A stretch of DNA of 64,000 nucleotides from Taxillus chinensis (GCA_023512835.1 CM042088.1:44222771-44286770); one strand, 5' to 3'. Counted from the first letter of the stretch, positions 14,815 through 26,884 are shown. Notes: generated from the letters alone by a model not told the origin. A program made the numbers and translations.

Positions 14815-15960
14815 TGATTTGTTTTTCTATCTCAAATTAAGTTATCATCAAATTAGAGTCCCCGAAAATGGATGGTGCTTAAGCACACGACCTATACCCG
14901 GCCGTCGAGGCAACGGCCAGGCCCCGATGAGTAAGAGGGCGCGACGGTCGCTGCAAAACCTGTACCCAACTTATATCTATAAGACCATATATCTCTGCAA
15001 GTTCTTAGTTTTTAGTTATGGCCTTTAGGCTTATAATTGTGCCTTTCAAGCTGTGATGAATGACTCCTAAGAACATATCTCCACAAGTTTATTATCCTCT
15101 CTCCAAATCACTTTTTTGCCAAACCATCTAAGTGTACATTTGTCGAGCAACATATCGTCTTTGTGGACCAAGACAAAGTAGCAACTATCACCAAGTGGCC
15201 AACACCAACAACTATGAAGGAGTTTGGGGGTTCCTCAGATTAACAGGGTACTTCCACCGTTTTGTCAAGAACTATGGTCTCCTCGTCCAACCCTTAACCG
15301 ATTGAGTTGACCAAAAAGGATGCCTTTAAATGGTCCGTCGAAGCCGAGCCGGCCTTTGGCCATCTCAATACAGCCCTGACCACTGTTTCGGTCCTTTATC
15401 TGCCAAACATTTCGAGCCATAAACAGTGGAATGTGACGCTTGGACGGAGGGCATTGGCGCAATGCTTCGGACATCTAGTCTGTCAACCCTTCTCATTTTC
15501 TAATTGATTTAGGTGGACTTACGACCGAGAAAGAATTGCTTTCTTTGGTAAAAAGGGTGTCAATATATATGTAATGGGGTCGAAATTGGCTGTTTGGATT
15601 GATCATACGAGTCTCCTACACCTACTGGAACAACGTATATCAACCAGCACGCAGCAGAGGCTCTTGCTGAAACTGTTGCCTTTCGATTTTATGATCGACG
15701 ACCACAACAGGCAGACTTGTTGGCCTTAGCCCTTCCAATGACCAATGAGTTCACCAATCTGATCCTTCAATCCAAAATCAAGGACCCAGTTTGTCTTAGC
15801 TGGGGACAAACTGCTCCTCGAACATGGATTAGTGGTTTTAGCAGGCGAGTATTTGAACACCTTTGCAACAAGTCATGGTGGGTTCCTTAAAACCTCGAAG
15901 TGGGTTTCGTCTGATTTCTATTGGCCTCAGTTGAAGCTAGAGGTGCTCGCGCAAACACAT
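14815..15960 (+). mobile_element. Decayed Ty3/gypsy retrotransposon pol fragment (RT, RNase H, integrase zinc region)
   Basis: Conceptual translation across stops and shifts recovers successive gypsy pol landmarks in the right order. These are YHQIRV (RT, near 14841-14858), FLVFSYGL..A..FQAVMND (near 15000-15062, cf. MPFGLTNAPATFQAVMND), VATITKWPTPTTMKEFGGFL / TGYFHRFVKNYGLL..PLTD (near 15175-15300), KKDAFKWSVEAEPAFGHL..AL (near 15310-15370, RT thumb to RNase H), SLLHLLEQRISTSTQQR / LLLKLLPFDFMID (near 15610-15700), and HGGFLKTSKWVSSDFYWPQL (near 15874-15935, integrase zinc-binding region). Many stops and frameshifts make it non-functional. Neither LTR is evident. A 25S rDNA fragment interrupts the RT part. 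Confidence 0.85.
14861..14962 (+). pseudogene. Fragment of nuclear 25S rRNA gene
   Basis: The stretch containing GACCTATACCCGGCCGTCG, GCCAGGCCCCGATGAGTA and GGTCGCTGCAAAACCTG closely matches a conserved plant 25S rRNA segment as I remember it. Differences are mostly C-to-T or G-to-A at CG sites (for example GCACACGACC for GCGCGCGACC, GTAAGAGG for GTAGGAGG), as expected from methylated-cytosine decay. It is about 100 bp long and sits inside the retrotransposon RT relic, so it is a dead insertion, not an rRNA gene. Confidence 0.85.
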
Positions 15961-15964
15961 ACAA

Positions 15965-16103
15965 GATTAAATGGGACAATACTTTGTTTCCGGGCTGCCG
16001 ATGTCGTGTTGGTCGTAGTTGGTTTTTTTAATGTTGGGTTGGGTTGGGCTCTAGTCTCCAGAGCCTGTAGTTATCAGCCAACTTCTGCTGATTAAATGGG
16101 ACA
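15965..16103. repeat. 14-bp direct repeat flanking a 111-bp insert
   Basis: GATTAAATGGGACA occurs at 15965-15978 and again at 16090-16103. The enclosed 111 bp is unlike its flanks, with a T-run and GGGTTGGGTTGGGCT. A duplication of this length is compatible with a target-site duplication of a short non-LTR insertion, but no poly-A tail is seen. Confidence 0.5.
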
Positions 16104-17660
16104 CAGGTGCAAAGGAAATTGCAATTTGTGACTTGTGAGGTTGAAGAAGACACATCCACCACGATCGCACAGTAACGCACACCATGTGCATTCATGTGCA
16201 ACGCATGGACCCATAGGGAAACACACCCAGATGCCGTGAAAACATGATAGATGATATAGGGAAGGCAGGGGAGTGGGATTCCACATCATATCAGATGCAT
16301 TATTAGTGCTAATAAAGCATGCCTGCACACAGCTCACTGCCCGCATCTTTTAAAAAGAAAAGAAGAAGAAAAAAGTTAAAGCTACTGCCCCATCGTTTTG
16401 TTGACTCATGACTCATGAGTGTCTGAATCTCTGTTTGGTTGCGTCGTATTTGGTCTGGTGTGAATCTATTTTAATATAATAATTATGTGTTTTAAAAAAA
16501 CCGTAAGAACATGTGTGGATCGGACGCATGGCTATGTAGAGTTGCAGAGGCTTGTTTTTGTTTACATCCTCAAACACCAACGATCACAATTCATGCTTAT
16601 TATGCACTCCGAAATAAAGTTGGCTCATGGTAATCTGTTTTATTGTAGACTTCATTCAATTTAATTTAAAAAATATAAATTTTAATAGATTAATTTTAAT
16701 TTATTTATCTTTAGTTTTGTTTTAATATCTAATACACAAACGGAGTGAAAATGACATGTTTTATTTTTGATATTAAAAAATTTAAATAATTCGTATTATA
16801 GTTTTATTTAACTATAATAATCATACCATTAAAAAAACTACTATTAGAACAAAATAAAATTTGTAGTTATTACTCACGTTTTCATATTAATGACCCAAAT
16901 AAAATTTGGGCAAGCAAGTTTTTAAAAAAAAAAAACAAAAGCAAAAACATATCATTAAAGTATATGACAAAACTACAACACACGTATGAAATATACATCC
17001 CAATAGCCAGTTGAAATGACCACGCAAGCAAGCAAGCAACCAAATATCAGAGCTATCTATATACGTGCTTTAAAACCCAATCGGACAGAACAGAACAGAT
17101 CTGCCCACGTGGGCCTGCTATTTTGATGTCATCTAAATAACAATACAAGGCCTTAACTTCATTCAATTATCCAATGTCAAAATTTGGTCACCCTTAAGAA
17201 AATGTTTTAACGCAACAACTGACAACTGTTGTGATCAAGTGTTCGTGGTTGGTAAAAAAGTGTCATTATTACTACCCTTGAAAAAAAATTGCGATTTATT
17301 TTTTATTTTTTACATTTTATTGACTCTCTCAGTTTATTCCTTCCTGATATAAAAAAGTAAAAAAAAAAAATAAGTGTCATAAAGAGACAGCAATGCCTTC
17401 AAACTATTATTCGGTTCTGACACAAAGGAGGGACACAAACAACACAGATGGCATTGGCGTCAATCAATAGCCTTCTACAACGCTCTGCTTTTCTGAACAA
17501 ATTTGAGAGATGAATATTTAAGGATTTATCTATTAATATTCACTCTCTGTCCAACACACATACACACAAACGCAAACACACAACCTCTCTGTGAGTCTTA
17601 TTCAGTCTTTGTGTGTTGGTTGGTTGGTTCTTGAAATATCCAAAAAATAAAAATAAAAAA
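16104..17660. other. Intergenic and upstream region of the ankyrin gene
   Basis: No gene is recognised. Bases 16610-16950 are AT-rich. The last 150 bases before 17661 form a C/A- and CT-rich leader typical of a plant 5' UTR. An ACGTGGGC element (ABRE/G-box-like core) is present near 17107. Confidence 0.45.
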
Positions 17661-20302
17661 ATGATACCCCCAGCAGCAGCAGTTCCAGCTCCAGCTCCAG
17701 CTCCTTCCAGTAATAATAACTTCCCGCTCCGGTGGGAAAGCACCGGCGACCAGTGGTGGTACGCCGCTCCGATCGACTGGGCCGCCGCCAACGGCCACTA
17801 CGACCTCGTCCGACAGCTCCTCCGCCTCGACCCCAACCACCTCTTCACGCTCACCTCCCTCCGCCGCATCCGCCGCCTCGAATCCGTCTGGGACGAGAAC
17901 GACGGCGACACCGGCGACCACCACCAGTTCCACGGCGTCGCCGCATCCCGCTCCGCCGTCGCCCGCCGCCTCTTCGCCGAATGTGACCCCAAGAGCGGCG
18001 GCAAAAACTCCCTCATCCGCGGCGGATACGGCGGTTGGCTCCTCTACACCGCCGCCTCCGCCGGCGATCTGGGCTTCGTCCAGCTGCTCCTGGAGAAGGA
18101 CCCTCTGCTTGTCTTCGGCGAAGGAGAGTACGGCGTCACCGATGTGCTCTATGCCGCCGCCAGGAGCAAGAACTGCGACGTCTTCAGGCTTCTCTTCGAC
18201 TTTGCGGTGTCTCCGAGGTTCTCCGGCGGCGACCGCGCCGGTGGCGGCTCGGAGCCTCCGGCTGTGTTCAGGGAGGAGATGGTAAACCGGGCGGTGCATG
18301 CGGCGGCGAGAGGAGGGAATTTGAAGATCCTAATGGAGCTCCTTGGAGACCACTGCTCTGATGTTCAGGTGTATAGGGATAATCGTGGATCCACTGTCTT
18401 GCACTCAGCTGCTGGGAGAGGCCAGGTTGAGGTGAGTCTTTTTTTCCCCCATTGATTACGCTATTTTGTAAATTTGCTGTCCTCTCTCAAGTTGTTTTAC
18501 CCCAACAAATTGGAACATGAAGTTTGTTTAAAAAAAAATAGAGAGAGAGAAGCTAAATATGCCTTCTTCTTTTTTTTTTCTTGGATGTTTGGATTCACCG
18601 TCTGCATTTTGGATCCTATGCATTAGATGCTAATTATGGAGGATCCTACTTCTTAGTTTCAATGACTGCAAAGCAATGGCCGTTCTTTAAATTTGAGGAA
18701 CAACTTTGTTAACGACGGAGGTGTTTATTATCTTTGCAATGGCCGTTCCCCATTGGTTGAACATCAAGCTCACCAGATGACATAACAACCAAGAAAAGTT
18801 TTAAGATTGTTATCCGGGTGACTAGCATGAATTGATGATTTTAAAATTCACTTAATGTTCTTGAGTTTGGATTCATGACTTGATGACGCTAATTTGTGTA
18901 ATTTACACGACTTCAAACTTTGTTGTTTAAATCTTGATCAACAGAAACGTTGCTTTTGATGCAGGTGGTTAGATATCTTTTGGCATCCTTCGATATAATC
19001 GACTGCAAAGACAATCAAGGCAACACTGCTTTGCATGTGGCTGCTTCCCGGGGCCAGGTAGCTGTGGTTGAGGCCCTACTGCAGGCATCTGCCTCTACGG
19101 CCAACATAACTAATCAAGCAGGAGAAACTTTCCTTCACATGGCTATATCTGCCTTCCAGACTTCCAGCTTTCGAAGACTGGACCGGCAGGTAGAATTTAT
19201 GAAACAATTAGCATGTGGAAAAGTTTTCAACCTGGAGCGTGTCATAAATGCCAGAAATAGTCAAGGACGGACTGCCCTTCACACGGCCATTATAGCAGGC
19301 ATTCATTCTGATCTCATTGAGCTCCTGATGGCTGTTCACTCAATCGATGTGAACATCAAGGATGCAGAAGGCATGACTGCACTGGATATCCTGAGGTGGC
19401 GACCGAAGTCTGCTGCATCAGAGACATTGACTAGGCAGTTGATCTCAGCTGGTGGGATATTTAGCTGCGATGATTTTACCACAAGAAGAGCCATCGTGTC
19501 CCACCTGAAGATGCAAGGCAGTGGAAGTAGTAGCCCTGGGGCATCCTTCACAGTCCCTGACACAGAAATACTCTTGTACACATGCATTGAGAACGAATCA
19601 GATGCTAGTGCTGATCAGGCTAGTGGAAGGAGTTCCTGTTCCATTGAGCAGAGCCAACAAGATTTGGTATATGAACACCATAGGCCATCCACAACTAGAA
19701 AATTGGGGGCCATACATAATGCTGCACAGCGGCTGAAAAACCTTCTTCAGTGGACCCGGATGAAGAGGAAGAAGAAGACTAAGAAGCTAGGTGACAATGA
19801 TTCAGTGGAATCAGAATCAGCCAAGAGATGCAGCACTTCAAAATCAATTGAAGTTCCAGCTCCACTGCGGCAGCAATTTTCGCAGCCAACAGCACTTTCC
19901 AATAATAAACGGATACACTCACTCAGGAGCAATCAGCCAAGTCCGGTGTCCAAAAAGAGATTTGCTTCTGGGCTAATGCATGGTGTCATGCAGGCCAATC
20001 CACATCTGGTAACTCCACGGCAAAGACGTTCTAGTTCATTTCCAAATTCTTCACCCAATTCATTGGATAAACAAATAAGTGTTTGTATTCCAAATTCTGA
20101 TGATGATGTGGGGCCTTCTTCTTGCCCTGCTGCCATGTATAATGATGGGGCAAGAAATATGATTCACAAAGAAGACCCAGGTAACGTGAGCTTGATGAAC
20201 CATTACCTCTGTTTCGGCACGACAGCCTTATCTGTGAAAGAGCCAGTTTACAGGCATCAGCAAAACACAACCTTCAGGGGTTCTGCCATACCAGTGGCAT
20301 GA
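17661..20302 (+). CDS. Ankyrin-repeat family protein, 2 exons
   Basis: Exons 17661-18431 and 18965-20302 join in frame (donor GTGAGT, acceptor GATGCAG) to give 702 aa. About eight or nine ankyrin units can be read: APIDWAAANGHYDLVRQLL, LLYTAASAGDLGFVQLLLE, VLYAAARSKNCDVFRLLF, AVHAAARGGNLKILMELL, TVLHSAAGRGQVEVVRYLL, TALHVAASRGQVAVVEALL, TFLHMAISA, TALHTAIIAGIHSDLIELLM and TALDILRW. The C-terminal 250 residues are Ser/Lys-rich with a basic cluster (MKRKKKTKK), a possible nuclear signal, and end in CFGTTALSVKEPVYRHQQNT. No PGG-type transmembrane region is seen, unlike ACD6. It most resembles a plant family I associate with At3g01750; the molecular role is unknown. Exon 1 is far GC-richer than exon 2. 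Confidence 0.92.
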
Positions 20303-20740
20303 ACAGCCTCATCAGATACTCATCTTGAGATGCGCGTAAAATTCAGGACTGAATGGGTACTTTCTGTACTAGTAATTTTCGCCCTTCGCTGTCTGTTGTC
20401 TGTTTACTGCTTGTAAATTGATGTTAGTCATAACTGTTTGCCCCAGCGTTCTTCAACTTTGCTTTCTTACGGTAAAATGAAACAAATTAAAATAGTAATA
20501 ATTGGTTTATAGAAAAAAAAAAAAGAAAAAAAAGGGGTGCATTCTTCGAGTCAAATCGATAAATGTACCTAGAAAGTGGAATTTAAGTTTCAGTGTTACA
20601 ACTTAGATCACCTACTTTTATAGTAGGTGATGGCGTGGAAAGTATGTAATGTGTATTCAATATCACTCATTGAAATTTGAGTAGGCATTAATCGCTTACT
20701 TCTTGTGTGATTTGCTTCTAATAATAAATTTATTATTACT

Positions 20741-20772
<32 letters not shown>

Positions 20773-20869
20773 CTTTCTTTCATGCTCAGTTGAAGAGGAT
20801 ATTAATGAGTTTCAGAATTTGATGATTCAGAAACATATGTAGATTAAATTAGATTTTACCTGTCACGAA
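20303..20869. other. Ankyrin gene 3' UTR and spacer
   Basis: The region contains a probable 3' UTR to about 20500, an A-rich stretch, and a (TA)n microsatellite at about 20741-20768. No coding sequence was found. Confidence 0.5.
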
Positions 20870-21540
20870 TCAAGAACACATAGACCTCAGTACCACTATC
20901 CACAGGTTCCCAACCCACAACAAACTGACAGGTATGAGCACAGCCGCTAAAAGCATCCAAGAGCCCCAAACCCACTTAGGAATCACCCACCCCTCACCGT
21001 CTGGTACCCAAACAAACGTCCACAAAAGCCCCCTAACAACACTGTAGAAAGTATAGAACAGAGAGCACGTTGGCCGCGAAATTTCTGTCCCCTCTCCTGG
21101 TCCTGGCCAAGGTCCAACTCCAAGCTCGTGGCCTCGGCCATGGCGAGGAGCAACAGGAGCGCGTACGCGCCGTGCCGCGCGACGTGGCAACACGTGACGA
21201 AGGCGGACTGCCAGACTCCTCGGCGGCGTGGCGGACAGGCAATGAAGAGCGCGTCGCCAGGGAAGACGACCAAGTAGTGCACGAGGTCGGCGACGCGACG
21301 AAGTAGGCGATGCTGTAGTCCATGACGGCGTCCTGGGAGGCGTAAAATCCGCTAGCTTCGCCGGGAGAGAAGCGGCGGGAGTGCGGTGGACGAGGGCGAT
21401 GAGGCAGCTCGAAGCCGGGCCTCCGGCCGCCGCGCGCCTCCCCAGTCCCGGGACACGACCAAGCTTCCAACCCGGTCGACGATGAAGAACGTCGTTAAGA
21501 AGAGAGGGAGTGTTGGGATTGGAAGCGACTCAAGTAAAGC
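20870..21540 (-). pseudogene. TLC-domain protein gene relic, multiple frameshifts
   Basis: Reading leftward on the minus strand, plant TLC-domain protein segments (At5g14285-like, multi-pass membrane) appear in order but in changing frames: SLPIPTLPLFLTTFFIVDR.GSLVVSRDW, then CLIALVHRTPAASLPA, then DAVMDYSIAYFVA, then HYLVVFPGDALFIA, then FVTCCHVARHGAYALLLLLA and MAEATS, then LFYTFYSVVRG, and finally VIPKWVWGSWM...PVSLLWVGNLW, ending in TGA at 20870. At least four frame changes (near 21405, 21295, 21240-21210 and 21100-21060) break it. No ATG precedes the first segment at the expected place. GC content is high, so assembly error in a GC-rich exon is the alternative to true decay; neighbouring GC-rich genes are intact, which favours decay. 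Confidence 0.75.
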
Positions 21541-22705
21541 CTTGTTCTTCCACGGGAATTGAAAACTTGAAGGGAACAAAAGAAAACAAACAAACAAAAA
21601 AACCCGAAAAAACAAAAACAGGGTTTTTGAAGCGGGGTCGTGAATGTGAGGATTTGAATCGACTCGACGATACAGTGGTTGTGAATTTTCGAATTTGGGC
21701 GATGGAGGGTTGAAGATGACGGAAACAGTGAGAGCGAGAGAGATGGTGACTGCTGTGGCTTCACTGGCTTGTACAGTTTAGGAAACGGCAATGATTCACA
21801 CCATTTCCCACCTCATCCAGTTGTCTTTGTTCTGACGGTCTGACACGCAGATAGCTAGACTCTGCATTTTTATTTTTATTTTTATTTTTTCAAACTGTTA
21901 GACCGCATCTGATTCATCAAACATTAAACACATTCGTATCATCAAATGTATGTTGCCGGGCGCGTGCGGATGAATGGGTCTCGCCGGTTTTTACGAAACG
22001 GATGCGAATATTTTAAAAGAATTTAAACTTATAAAAAAGTATTATTTTTTTTTAGCATTATGTCACAGTCAGTGTTTTCATTCAATCATATATTTCAAGT
22101 AAATTATATGGATTAGAGCACATATAGACTAATTTTGTTTTTTAATTTCTAACCAGATTATGCAGGAATAGTTAAGGTCTCTCTTCTTTATCAAATAGAA
22201 GAGACTAGCTGCATACTCCTTGCTTTTAAACGGATCGGTATATTTGAATTTCGAAGGGACTTCATCAATCTCCTACACAAACTAGTGAAATCTTTTTCAT
22301 TTGCACCAACTATGTTCTATGTTTTTCGCCTTGAGCATTACTTTAGAGATGCTAGTCACTACCACGTTGTGTGGGGCTTAACAATTAACTTAAATGTCAG
22401 TGCTCTTATTGATTGATTTATTTATAAAATAAAATAAAATGTCAGATTATTGTTTTTACGATCATGTGCATTATTTGGAGATTTTTTTCTGACGTTATTT
22501 GTTTTTTGACGGTCACGTGCATTTAAAAAAAATCAATGCAGATTTTATAATAATTTAACACGATTAAAATTTAAATTTTATTTTTAGAACTCTTTTTCTT
22601 AATTATTTTTAACTATTTTTTAAAAATTTAAATTCAAATTTCTCAAATAATTTTTTTATTTATTTGTTTCTACTTTTTATCTAGTCCATCAAATATTATC
22701 TTTTT

Positions 22706-22759
<54 letters not shown>

Positions 22760-23283
22760 ACCTTACAGCAGTTATCACAATAACATGCCAATTTACAGCA
22801 CTGAATTAATGACCCAAGAAAGTTAATTAAAAGACGACCACGATCATTCCAGTCAGAACAGGTATTAGAACCCAATCACTTAACAACATGCACAGAGAAG
22901 GTCCAAACTCTATTGTTGGTCATCAACCTCACCCAGAAAAGAGTAAAAACTAGGGAGCAAAAAAATGGAAATTGAAGCAAGCATGACAACAGAAAATGGG
23001 CTCCTGATACTTTATAAAGCTACCTCCACACTATTGGAAATTGAAGCAAAGCTTCAACAGAAAATGGGCTTTACAATTATGGAACAGCCTCCCACCCGCA
23101 ACTGATCTGATGGATTCGACCCCCCCATTAAAATCCCCGGCAGCCGGCACAATACACATGTTTAATAATATGCTCGTAGCATCATCATCTGGCCTTCTAA
23201 TGTGTTTGGATCCACATGCATTTGGATCACTATAACTCTCGCTCAGGTTGGTATATAAAGTCATGGCCAGGGAGACAACTACA
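21541..23283. other. Spacer between TLC relic and GTE gene
   Basis: No gene is supported. It holds (TTTTTA)n-like sequence near 21868-21890, AT-rich DNA at 22010-22700, and a (TA)n microsatellite at about 22709-22754. Bases 22760-23283 are probably the GTE 3' UTR. Confidence 0.5.
22709..22754. repeat. (TA)n microsatellite, about 23 units
   Basis: An uninterrupted TA dinucleotide tract read directly, downstream of the GTE gene. Confidence 0.9.
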
Positions 23284-26200
23284 CTAATCAATCTCTCCTT
23301 CCTCCATATCATCCAATGTGTTGGAAGAAGCAGGAGGCTCACCTTCTTCCTCCTCTTCATCCATCTTCATGTACAATCCGAGTTTCTCCAAGGTTCTACT
23401 GCCACGGAAATTGAAACTACCTAGAGCTTCAAGACAGTGGTCCGGGCTTATCTCATCCACAGAACTCGTAAAATGATCAGCAGGGGCAGCGCTGAGTCTT
23501 TCCAGGTCTTCAATAAACCGGCCGTTCTCGCTAATTTCAACAGTCTTCTCCATCTGTATATTGCCAACAAGCCATAATATAAGGCCTAGCGAAGATAGGA
23601 GCAATAGTGTGTTTTGTCTCTAGAACATCATTACCTTTTGCAAGGCCTCACGTGCCGCTTCTCTCTCAAGCTCCCTCATCCTTCTGGCTTCAGCTGCGGC
23701 TGCAGCTGCAGCTTCTGCCTCAGCTTTTCTTCGGGCATCTTCAGCAACCTTGGCTTCTGCTTGTAGCCGAGCTTTCTCTGTGCAGTACCAAAAGTTATTG
23801 TAGATGCTTTAACTTATGTCCTCTGAATAGTTTGTGCAAAATAAATACATGCCTGCATAAACAAGTACGGGTACATAAGCTAACCTTTCTTCCGCTGCAT
23901 TTCGAGTTCTTCCCGTTCACGGTGCAATCTCTCCAAATTACCCTTTTCACCCTGATCTCAGCCAGATCAAATTATAATCAGATTCACAAAATGCAAAACC
24001 TGAGTAGGTAGTAACAAAGTTTTTTTGTTTTTTTTTTTAATTAAGTAAACAAAGGTATTTCACATCGATAAAATAATAATCATGAACCTGTTTCAATGTC
24101 TTTTCCTGAGCTTTCAATATGGTATCAGCAAATCGATTCTTTAATAGAGCAGCCCTATAAAGCTTTGAAGGGGAGACCTGCCTTTCAGGCTGGCTGTTCT
24201 CCCCTATAAAATCAAGAGTAGGAGATGTCAATACCAGAAATTGTACAATAAAAAATGTTTCCAACTCCAACACATACCATCTTGGTGAAATTTTGAGTCA
24301 ACAGATATTGGATTATGGGGCGAAGTCAATTCAGTCTGATCCAGGCAGCTAACAGATTCTGCAAAAATGTCAGATACACATTTCACTAAAAAACCAAATG
24401 AAGTAAATCTACATATACATTGCTAGTATTGTTTTGGCTACCATATATTTTGCGACGCCCTGGTTGTTTCATAAATAAACAAAAACAATAGGTTCAATTA
24501 TACTAACAAGAACAAACCACATCCAACCGAAATCAGGACAAAGACTGGCTACCAAACAGTACAAGCAGAGAAGGAACTCACGGTTTCCACTGAGTGCATT
24601 GTCAGTAATTGCATTTTTGTCTATGTCTGAGCCAGCAATTAACTTATTCTGCACTCACAAGAGAAACAGATAGATAACAGTCCAGCAACAAAATTGACCA
24701 TTAGCCATAAAGGGAATACAAAAACAGTTAAGACAAAAACAATAAAAAAAATTTGAAAAAAAAACTAAGATATACCATTGATACATTTTCTGAGGCTGAT
24801 GCCTTGACACCATCCATCTCACTTTCATTGGAACTGCTAGAGTTTGAATCTGAAAAGAAAACACAAAATTAACAAAAAAAATTTAAATAAAGTCCAACAA
24901 CTGGGGGTTGTCCTAAAATGATGAAAAGACAAATTAAAAGTCATCATAGTAACATTATCTTATTTAATCCAAGTAAACTTTCATCATTTAATTTCATGAA
25001 CCAAACCATGTATCTGTCTGCCTTCTCAACCCCTTTTAACAGCCGAAACATGCCTACCAACACAGCTGTATAGATACCACTATTATACTAATAATAACAT
25101 CAAATATTGCCCTTGAAACAACTTAACCCTAGATAATACAAAATGATAATTTTAAAAGATAAATAAAATAAATTAAGGAATTAAATACACATAAGCCACA
25201 AGATCACAAACCTGAATCACCACCAGGGCCATCTAAACTAATGCATTTACTGGTTCTACAGTCTGTATCCTTTACCATCTCAACAGTTGGGTAGCTTGAA
25301 ACAGGAGGTTCTCTCCCACCAATATCAACATCCTCATCAGCAGAATTATCTGCAAATGCACAAGGAAAAGAAAAATGAAAACTCGGGTGAATTTGTTGCT
25401 GTGGCCCACAGGATCGAATATAAGAAGCCAACAACTAGAATAAAACCAACCTTTACATAATTGCAGGGATGAAGTGCTCAGCCCAGATTTGTTGGGCATC
25501 TGCCACAGAGTATAGAAATTAAAAGGTTTATAAATATCATGAATTTGCTCAAACTTGCAGTACAACAACAAGAACATCATTTTAGAAGGGGACAAAGAAA
25601 AAGACGAAACTTAAGAAAGCAAAAAAGTACCTCTATTTCGCAAGGTTCTGCTTTTCTGCTGTTTTTTTGTTTATCTTTCAGATAATTATCCAACAGCTTC
25701 CGTAATGTAAACAAAGTGTCATCACTAAGATCATCAATATCAATCTCAATCTCATCCTCCCCAGTATCTCTTCCACTGGAACTATGTTCCCTAAGAAAAT
25801 CAACAATGTGAACTGGCATTTCTCCTAACAAAGCCTCCAGCTCTCTGCCAAGATCATGTTTCTCCTGGTCTGTCATTTTACGCTTGACATTATTTGGTGT
25901 ATAATCCTGCTCCTCAGATATGATTTTCCTCTTTACTGAGGAAACCATCAGCTTAGAAGTATCCAGTTCTCTACAAACATCTGGTTTTGGTGGCCTGACC
26001 TTATCATTATTGACTGGAATTTTCTTTTCAATGGCTTTCCACCTCACTTCAAAAAATTTACTAAGAGTCTGAGCCATAAAGTGCACATCATGGCCACGTG
26101 GATTGTATGTCATTGCATTGGAGAAAGTAAGCCTCACATCGGCAAGAAAGTCCAGAGGAGTCGAGTACAAACTAGAAGCTATCTTCTTCTTTATTGATCC

Positions 26201-26884
26201 CAAATCCATTGGATGCTTAATAATTGTCAGATAATCTGGAATGTTCAACTTCACTACATCAACAGGATTTTCAAAAACCCAACCAAACTGATGAGACATC
26301 AATCGACCAAGAAGTGTTTCACATTGTTTCATCAATACTGTGTTCATTGTGCCTAGTGCTAGAGGTCGCTTTCCAGATTCAAACTTACCCAATGACCCCT
26401 GTTTCAGGCCCCTTCCCTTATTGCCTGCAGGAACAGACTTAGCTCCCTGCCCAGAGGTGAACAAGGATGATTTTTTAGCATCTTCTGCTGGAGACCCATT
26501 TTGTCCGTTGATGCGACAAGGAATATTATTGCTGGAAGAGGACAGTATAACACCGTTTGTCCACTGCGACTCGACTCTCTTTTGAAAAATCCGTATTTGA
26601 TCAAGCTCTTGTCTTAACCGTAGCACCAAATCCTTTCTAGCGGATTGTGAAATATTTGAGGCAGGCAAGACCCGTAGAGGGACAGAAAAACCATCCTGAC
26701 TATCCCAGTTCAATTTAATACATTTCCTCACTGGAGCATATGAATTTTCAGAAGCCGCTATTTCAGCATCAACTTGTCCTATGTTTCCAGAACCTTCTGA
26801 TCCACACGGGGCCTCATAAGGATTCCCATAATTAGGAACGGACTCAGTAGCACACCCTTCCGGGAATCTTTCTTTCCTTGCCAT
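23284..26884 (-). CDS. GTE8/GTE10-type bromodomain and NET-domain transcription factor, 11 exons
   Basis: Acetyl-lysine-reading nuclear regulator of the plant BET/GTE family. Exons in transcript order: 26884-25631, 25499-25451, 25349-25212, 24849-24776, 24648-24582, 24459-24442 (18-nt microexon), 24358-24278, 24203-24088, 23951-23885, 23777-23635, 23553-23284. Together 2277 nt and 758 aa. Bromodomain spans about residues 186-290 ([39 protein letters not shown], acetyl-lysine-binding Asn261 in MTYNPRG). NET domain spans about 334-405 ([40 protein letters not shown]). The C-terminal half has [20 protein letters not shown], a charged Ala/Glu/Arg coiled coil, and the acidic tail ending GEID typical of GTE8-11. 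Frame is preserved with or without the microexon. Confidence 0.93.

Noticed and set aside
14819..15028. 69-codon open frame spanning the RT motif and rDNA piece
   Set aside because: The frame is a chance reading across an RT relic and a 25S rRNA fragment, not a protein-coding gene.
16092..16346. 84-codon minus-strand frame 3' of the gypsy relic
   Set aside because: Cys/His-rich but without spacing of any zinc-finger or transposon motif I recognise.
17598..18299. 233-codon minus-strand frame opposite ankyrin exon 1
   Set aside because: Antisense shadow of GC-rich ankyrin codons; repetitive Val/Glu/Gly composition.
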